9,432 nt of DNA from CAYSCS01 sp964429695. GTDB lineage: Bacteria; Acidobacteriota; Aminicenantia; Aminicenantales; Aminicenantaceae. Below, one piece after another: positions 5,539 through 9,432 of the stretch. Where the stretch lies: assembly GCA_964429695.1 (NCBI GenBank), contig CAYSCS010000070.1, positions 1-9,432 of the forward strand. The letters are read 5' to 3'. Position numbers and translations under genes: made by a program. The notes beneath the pieces are model-generated. The model was not told where the DNA came from. It saw only the letters and a program-made list of their open reading frames with translations, and did no database searches. How positions within the stretch are numbered: the stretch's first letter is position 1; the number at the start of each line of letters is the position of its first letter.

Positions 5539-8259
5539 TCAGTAGGAGATTCTTACCGCAAGCTGGAGAACTCGTCCATGGAAATAAGAGAGGGCATCGC
5601 CAAAGTCAGGCGCTTTTCCGTCCCAGAGATTTTTTCCCTGTCGGTCAAAGTTCCCTTCTTTATCATACCAGTTGGCAAAGACTTGGTCGACGTTCTTTTT
5701 GTTGAGAAGATTGAAGGCCTCAACAAAAACATTTACATGCCCCTTAAGGAATGTTTTCCCCAGCCGCATGTCAACGCTTGCATAATATGGTCTTCTAAAG
5801 ACATTTCTTTTTTCAGCCACGGGATCATCAGGCCTATCAGATCTCCCGTCTCTGTTTTTATCAAATAAGGACGCAGCGCTATAGGGGAGGCCACTTTGCA
5901 CCGTAATGAGTGCACCGACGCTGAAACCAAGAGGCAGCTGCCCAAACCCACTAAAGATGAACTTATGAGGAATGTCATATTGAGCCGACCCGTAATCTTT
6001 GGAGATGTCGTTTGGGTCATCAGGAGTGTTGTTGAAATTGTCATTTAAGCAGTCTCTCCATTTTGACCAGGTATAGCTTGTCAGGAACTGGAACCCATGG
6101 CTCAGTTTTTTCTCGAGCGTAATGTGAAAAGCAGTGTAATCTGAGTAATTATCATACCCAATCGCACGGCGCTTGGGTCCCCCATCAGTTGTTCCAGTGT
6201 TATCCTTCTTCCAGTTGACCACCCTTTGGCTGTAGATGTCGCGACCATTTCGGTCAGTAAATTCCAGAGAAAGTGAAAGATTGCGAATGAGCTCGCGCTC
6301 GACTCCTATGCTCCAGGCATCTGTGTAAGGAGTCTTGAATGGCTTTTCAAGAAAACGTATTTCTGAGGGTGGAAGCTCGATTCCAGGAGAAGGCGGGCCA
6401 CCTAGGAATGGAGCTAGGCCAGGATATATCTTTGTGACATAGCCGAATCCTCCATAGTTTTCGTCGAGCAGTAAGGCATTTCCTGTCTGGTGGTCGTAAA
6501 AACGTCCGATATGGGCTCGGATGACAGTCTTGTGGTCCTTAAAGGGATCCCAGGAAAGACCGAAACGTGGGGCAAACTGCTTGTGATTCCAGGGAGACAT
6601 CGTGTCAAATCTGAGGCCAAAATTTATGACGAGGTTGGGAAGTATTTCCCAGCTATCCTGAATATATGCACCATAGCTCCTTAGAGTCACATCATAGGTA
6701 AAGCCCCTTCCTACAGGAACATAGGATATGGTAAAGAGCGGAATGGCTCTGCTATCAGTCGCATAGAGCACAGCGTTATGAATGAGGAGGTAGCCTGTCT
6801 GATGGTCGTTAATAAACCTGAAGCCCGTCTTGAAGGTATGGTTACCCGCTAAATTATCGACATAAAAGGTAAGGTCTTCTGACCACTGGAATTTCTGGTT
6901 ATTGAATTCGCGGGGGTCTTCCATTGCCCTTCCTGAATTGAAGTTGGGAAAGAGTTCCCAAGGAGTTTCAGCTACATTGGGCTCATTTATGTCTTTCCTG
7001 TCCAAATAACCAAGGTTTGTCTCCAGAAAGAAGCTCTGGGAGAGAGTTGAGGAAAGATTGAATTTCAGCTGGACGCCTGGGATTTTTACTGTGTGGCCAG
7101 CAGAGGGAAGTGTGCTCCCTCCAATGGGACGACCTGACCTAAGGTCGCCTACCCAGTTCGTCTTCTTGTTGGGGAAATACATAGCGGAAGCCGTCATCCT
7201 GTTTGCCTTTCCCAGAGATGAGGTAAATTTTAGAAAGATAGTCTGGTCACTAGTCTTGGGAATTGCGTCGAAGTTTTCGGGACGTCCGTAGAAATCATAA
7301 TGAAGCTCTTCGGGGATGAGTGAAAAATCGTATTCAACTCCTTCTTTCTGCTCTACGAATTGAGTGGCAGCAAAGAACCACACTCTATCTCTCACGATCG
7401 GACCACCAAGGGTAAATCCAAACTCATATCGTTTGAGCAGAGCCGCTTCTTTTCCTTCAATCGGTGAGGCATCCAGAGCATCGTTTCTATGGTAGAAAAA
7501 GAGGGAGCCACTAAAATTGTTTCCTCCCGATTTGGTTATCATGTTAATCACAGCGCCCGAAGCCTCTCCATATTCAGCGTTATAACCAGAGGTTATTACT
7601 TCAAACTCTTCGATTGAGTCCTGGATGTATTGGTCGACAAGAATCTGACCAAAATTAGCCACATTATCGTTGTTTGTGATTCCATCGATGATCACGTTCA
7701 TCGACCTCATCCTTTCTCCACTTCCTGCTATTCTGCCTGAGGCTGGGTCTTTAGCTGTGCCTGCAGCAAGCGTGGCCAGGTCCATGAAGGATCGGTTGAG
7801 TAGAGGAAGCTGGTTGATGAAGTTGCTGTCGATTCTCTCACCCATGGATGATTTGGCTGTTTCCACAAGAGGTGCGTCAGCGGTCACAGTCACGGACTCT
7901 TCGAGAGTCGCCACAGTCAGAGTTATATCGACAATGGCTGTTTCACCCACATGGAGTTTAACCCCACTTCTAAGATAGGTGGCAAATCCTTGAAGCTCTG
8001 CCTTAATTTCGTATTCACCTGGAGTGAGCGAAGAAAAGTAATAGTAACCTTTTTCATTGGTGATGGTGGTTATGTCTTTAGCGATTTCCGCAGGGCTATT
8101 CACAGTGATGGTAACCCCTGGGAGAGGATTTCCCTCATTGTCAGTGACATAGCCCTTGATGGCTGCCTTATAAGTGGTCTGGCCAGCCCCCGAGATAAAG
8201 AGAATAAAAAAGAGAGTCGCAAAAAAAAGGTAATCTTTTTTCCATCTTTTGTTTTTCAT
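5539..8259 (-). CDS. TonB-dependent outer-membrane receptor with carboxypeptidase-regulatory-like domain (Oar-like)
   Basis: This is an outer-membrane active-transport receptor, powered by TonB-ExbBD, of 906 residues. Residues 1-27 are a Sec signal (KNKRWKK, then a hydrophobic core). Residues 33-115 form a carboxypeptidase-D regulatory-like beta-sandwich (GYVTDNEGNPLPGVTITV, YYFSSLTPGEYEIKAELQGF). A link EESVTVTADAPLVE (120-133) may act as the TonB-contact segment. The plug follows (about 133-245), with VIIDGITNND, IQDSIEEFEVITSGYNAEYGEASGAVI and MITKSGGNNFSG. The rest is a large beta-barrel, including VNVFVEAFNLLNKKNV near the end and a C-terminal aromatic strand LQLAVRISY ending in Tyr, the usual barrel-assembly signal. 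No SusD-like partner is adjacent, so it is not a SusCD pair. The ligand cannot be inferred from sequence. The start has GAGGGGG immediately upstream, and a terminator follows the stop. Confidence 0.92.
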   Translation of the reverse strand: MKNKRWKKDYLFFATLFFILFISGAGQTTYKAAIKGYVTDNEGNPLPGVTITVNSPAEIAKDITTITNEKGYYYFSSLTPGEYEIKAELQGFATYLRSGVKLHVGETAIVDITLTVATLEESVTVTADAPLVETAKSSMGERIDSNFINQLPLLNRSFMDLATLAAGTAKDPASGRIAGSGERMRSMNVIIDGITNNDNVANFGQILVDQYIQDSIEEFEVITSGYNAEYGEASGAVINMITKSGGNNFSGSLFFYHRNDALDASPIEGKEAALLKRYEFGFTLGGPIVRDRVWFFAATQFVEQKEGVEYDFSLIPEELHYDFYGRPENFDAIPKTSDQTIFLKFTSSLGKANRMTASAMYFPNKKTNWVGDLRSGRPIGGSTLPSAGHTVKIPGVQLKFNLSSTLSQSFFLETNLGYLDRKDINEPNVAETPWELFPNFNSGRAMEDPREFNNQKFQWSEDLTFYVDNLAGNHTFKTGFRFINDHQTGYLLIHNAVLYATDSRAIPLFTISYVPVGRGFTYDVTLRSYGAYIQDSWEILPNLVINFGLRFDTMSPWNHKQFAPRFGLSWDPFKDHKTVIRAHIGRFYDHQTGNALLLDENYGGFGYVTKIYPGLAPFLGGPPSPGIELPPSEIRFLEKPFKTPYTDAWSIGVERELIRNLSLSLEFTDRNGRDIYSQRVVNWKKDNTGTTDGGPKRRAIGYDNYSDYTAFHITLEKKLSHGFQFLTSYTWSKWRDCLNDNFNNTPDDPNDISKDYGSAQYDIPHKFIFSGFGQLPLGFSVGALITVQSGLPYSAASLFDKNRDGRSDRPDDPVAEKRNVFRRPYYASVDMRLGKTFLKGHVNVFVEAFNLLNKKNVDQVFANWYDKEGNFDRQGKNLWDGKAPDFGDALSYFHGRVLQLAVRISY

Positions 8260-8261
8260 TT

Positions 8262-8269
8262 TCCCCCTC
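8262..8269 (-). promoter_or_regulatory. Ribosome binding site of the TonB receptor
   Basis: Minus-strand GAGGGGGA ends just before AAATG (start codon 8259-8257). It confirms the start that includes the signal peptide. The same bases could pair with the upstream leader segment at 8302-8309. Confidence 0.6.
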
Positions 8270-8280
8270 TCAATTTTTCG

Positions 8281-8309
8281 TCTCCCTTAATTTTTGCTCG
8301 CAAGGGAGA
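8281..8309 (-). promoter_or_regulatory. Leader hairpin in the 5' UTR of the TonB receptor
   Basis: TCTCCCTT (8281-8288) and AAGGGAGA (8302-8309) are perfect reverse complements around a 13-base loop. In the receptor mRNA the hairpin would lie about 20 bases before the start codon. Its upstream arm, UCUCCCUU in the mRNA, can also pair over 8 positions (two G-U) with the GAGGGGGA ribosome site. On the plus strand it is followed by a T-run, so terminator activity toward the right is an alternative. The repeat is plain in the sequence; regulation is inference. Confidence 0.4.
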
Positions 8310-8329
8310 TAACTTTTTTCCCCTACGTT

Positions 8330-8346
8330 AGGAATTATAAATTCCT
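8330..8346 (-). promoter_or_regulatory. Candidate -10 box and operator-like palindrome for the TonB receptor
   Basis: AGGAATT-ATA-AATTCCT is a 7-bp perfect inverted repeat. Its minus strand contains TATAAT (8339-8334), about 75 bases before the receptor ATG, which would give a leader including the 8281-8309 hairpin. No good -35 hexamer sits 16-18 bases upstream, so the promoter is tentative; the palindrome could be a repressor site. Confidence 0.3.
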
Positions 8347-8448
8347 GCCTCTTGATTTTATTAATTTTAAGTAACCCCTTTTTCCCACCCCCTCTTTCTT
8401 AAATTTAATCTCCATTTTTTTCTCTTAATTTTTAGTTAAATTTTCCTT

Positions 8449-8535
8449 TCAAGAGGATAAAATTTTATTTCTTTTCCAAACCGCTTGGTGAAGATATGTA
8501 GGGGAAAAGGAAAAGAAATCGATATCCTCTTTTGA
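8449..8535. repeat. Long imperfect inverted repeat
   Basis: AAGAGGATA (8451-8459) pairs with TATCCTCTT (8523-8531), and ATTTCTTTTCC (8467-8477) pairs with GGAAAAGAAAT (8509-8519). The two perfect stems of 9 and 11 bp are separated by a small asymmetric internal loop and enclose a 31-base apical region. No gene overlaps it. It could be a folded leader or small RNA, a protein-binding site, or the trace of a small non-autonomous element. Confidence 0.5.
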
Positions 8536-8831
8536 TCAATTGGGATAAGATTAATAAAAACGTAAAAAAGAAACATTCCTTATTCTCTAGCTAATGTTTA
8601 GAATCTTAATCTCACGCTTAGAATAATGAATTATAATAATTGTTCCTTTGGCGCCTAATATTTTTTTCAATAATCGAAAAAAATTCAAATGTATTAATTT
8701 TTAAATCAAATTTAGTTCGTTAAATTTATAGCAAAATTTGTGCCAGTTTGTTCTAAAGATAGATAAATAAAACTAACTGCTTTTATTACAGATATTTAGA
8801 AATAATCTAACTTTTTTGATTTTCATGATAA

Positions 8832-8871
8832 ATCCAAAAAAATGGATATAATCCAATTTATTGGATTTTTT
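8832..8871 (+). terminator. Terminator-like ATCCA/TGGAT hairpin cluster
   Basis: ATCCA (8832-8836) and TGGAT (8843-8847) form one weak inverted repeat. Directly after it AATCCAA-TTTA-TTGGATT (8850-8867) is a perfect 7-bp stem with a 4-base loop, followed by TTTT. The second hairpin has intrinsic-terminator geometry on the plus strand, though it is A+T-rich and no plus-strand gene lies just upstream. Confidence 0.35.
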
Positions 8872-8880
8872 ACCATTTTG

Positions 8881-9003
8881 GGCTATGAGTTCTATTAATA
8901 GAAAAAGCCAGTAAACCCCAGACTTTAACCTTGGGATGAATGGCACCCGGAATGGAGCTAGGTCTGGCTGGCGAAGTAAAGGAAAATCCGGCATAATCTG
9001 GCT
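8881..9003 (+). mobile_element. Possible left end of the decayed IS200/IS605 element
   Basis: This is the non-coding stretch before the broken transposase. It contains a hairpin with GGCT (8881-8884) pairing AGCC (8906-8909) around a perfect 14-base palindrome TTCTATTAATAGAA (8890-8903), and a second stem CCAGAC (8918-8923) with GTCTGG (8962-8967). Elements of this family carry imperfect hairpins near their ends rather than terminal inverted repeats, so the first hairpin is a candidate left end. The exact boundary and cleavage site cannot be set without related copies. Confidence 0.35.
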
Positions 9004-9406
9004 ATGGTGAGATACACCAGAGGATCTCCTCCAAACACAGACTGCAATATCATCTGGTATGGACTCCAAAATATCGAAGACGGGATATCAAAGGCAAAAT
9101 AGCCATCGGACTCAAAAGGTTCATCTCCGAGGCGTATAAAATGAACGGGTAGTGGATCGGCGGGATGAGTAGACAAAGTGCTCAAGTTCATGTTGTGGGG
9201 GAGTTACAACCGTATATAAGTGTGGTCGAGGTGGTGAGGATATTCAAGGGTGGCATAAGTCGGGTGCTGAGGAAAGAATTTCCGGTGAGGGAAGGATTCT
9301 TATGGGGGGAGAGCTTTAGGGGGATGGGTAATTTGACGAGAGGGTAGGAAAAGTAGAGGAAGAAGTAGGAAAGAAGTATATCTGCCAGTTGCGAGGCACC
9401 CCATAG
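9004..9406 (+). pseudogene. tnpA: Broken IS200/IS605-family Y1 transposase (TnpA)
   Basis: This is a remnant of the small HUH/Y1 single-strand transposase (intact length about 130-150 residues). ATG 9004 opens MVRYTRGS. A one-base loss near 9028 then moves the reading to the frame encoding SKHRLQYHLVWTPKYRRR, the N-terminal signature. That frame has a TAG at 9150-9152 and continues with SAQVHVV (the HUH site, normally HxH, now QxH at 9183-9191), VVRIFKGGISRVLRKEFP and FLWGESF. Near 9318 a second one-base loss shifts the frame; the continuation has a TAA at 9329-9331, then DERVGKVEEEVGKKYICQ with the expected catalytic Tyr (9377-9379), and ends at TAG 9404. Two frameshifts, two stops and loss of the first catalytic His mean it is inactive. 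No tnpB is seen before the window ends. Exact lesion positions are approximate. Confidence 0.85.
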
Positions 9407-9432
9407 TCAGAGTATGCCACAGGGCTGAGACC

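Larger units (their letters stand above)
8260..8880. other. Long AT-rich non-coding region upstream of the receptor gene
   Basis: About 620 bases without a supportable gene. The part nearest the receptor contains its ribosome site, a leader hairpin (8281-8309), and a candidate -10 box within a palindrome (8330-8346). Next come pyrimidine-rich tracts (8374-8435) and a long imperfect inverted repeat (8449-8535). The remainder (about 8540-8880) is very A+T-rich, with TTTTTTTC/GAAAAAAA (8661-8668 with 8676-8683), CAAATTT/AAATTTG (8707-8713 with 8734-8740), two TTAGAAT copies near 8598 and 8618, and an ATCCA-based hairpin cluster (8832-8871). Confidence 0.55.

Noticed and set aside
5351..5868. Plus-strand open frames across the receptor 3' end (64 and 138 codons)
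   Set aside because: They cross the terminator and lie antisense to the receptor. Their low-complexity sequence and lack of ribosome sites mark them as shadows.
8374..8435. Pyrimidine-rich tracts as a possible origin or triplex element
   Set aside because: No DnaA boxes, iterons or regular repeats accompany them. They fit ordinary skewed intergenic DNA.
8540..8830. CRISPR array or tandem repeat in the AT-rich gap
   Set aside because: The short repeats (TTAGAAT, A/T palindromes) are irregular in spacing and length. No repeat-spacer pattern exists.
8773..9191. Minus-strand open frames (98 and 77 codons) over the transposase remnant
   Set aside because: They are antisense to clear TnpA signatures on the plus strand, so they are shadow frames.

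Overview
The window looks like a chromosomal segment from a Gram-negative bacterium. The clearest reason is a large TonB-dependent outer-membrane receptor with an N-terminal carboxypeptidase-regulatory-like domain, an architecture expanded in Acidobacteriota, Aminicenantota and Bacteroidota. The coding DNA is moderately AT-rich and the gaps between genes are very AT-rich. A peptide- or amino-acid-using anaerobe such as Aminicenantota would fit, but the lineage is inferred, with no marker gene in view.

Layout: (1) 42-1550 (+), an APC-superfamily amino acid permease. (2) 1751-3535 (-), convergent with it, an exported N-acyl-D-amino-acid deacylase-like amidohydrolase. (3) 3536-4000, a divergent intergenic region. 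(4) 4001-5227 (+), a fold-type II PLP enzyme of the D-cysteine desulfhydrase / ACC deaminase family, unusual for its N-terminal export or lipoprotein-like signal. (5) 5228-5538, a convergent gap holding a strong bidirectional terminator with a perfect 12-bp stem. (6) 5539-8259 (-), the TonB-dependent receptor. (7) 8260-8880, a gene-free, extremely AT-rich stretch with several inverted repeats, including a candidate 5' UTR hairpin and a long imperfect inverted repeat. (8) 8881-9432, a decayed IS200/IS605-type Y1 transposase (tnpA) with at least two frameshifts and two in-frame stops, preceded by a hairpin that may be the left end of the element.

Read together, the four intact genes suggest scavenging of modified or D-configured amino acids: uptake across the outer membrane (receptor), removal of the acyl group in the periplasm (amidohydrolase), PLP-dependent breakdown of a D-amino acid possibly also outside the cytoplasm (lipoprotein-like enzyme), and import across the inner membrane (permease). 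The genes alternate in strand and do not form an operon, so this joint role is inferred from family function and proximity. I see no CRISPR array, tRNA, rRNA, phage gene or defence gene. The most unusual points are the predicted export of a PLP enzyme, the variant active-site motifs in both enzymes, and the structured non-coding DNA between the receptor and the dead transposase.
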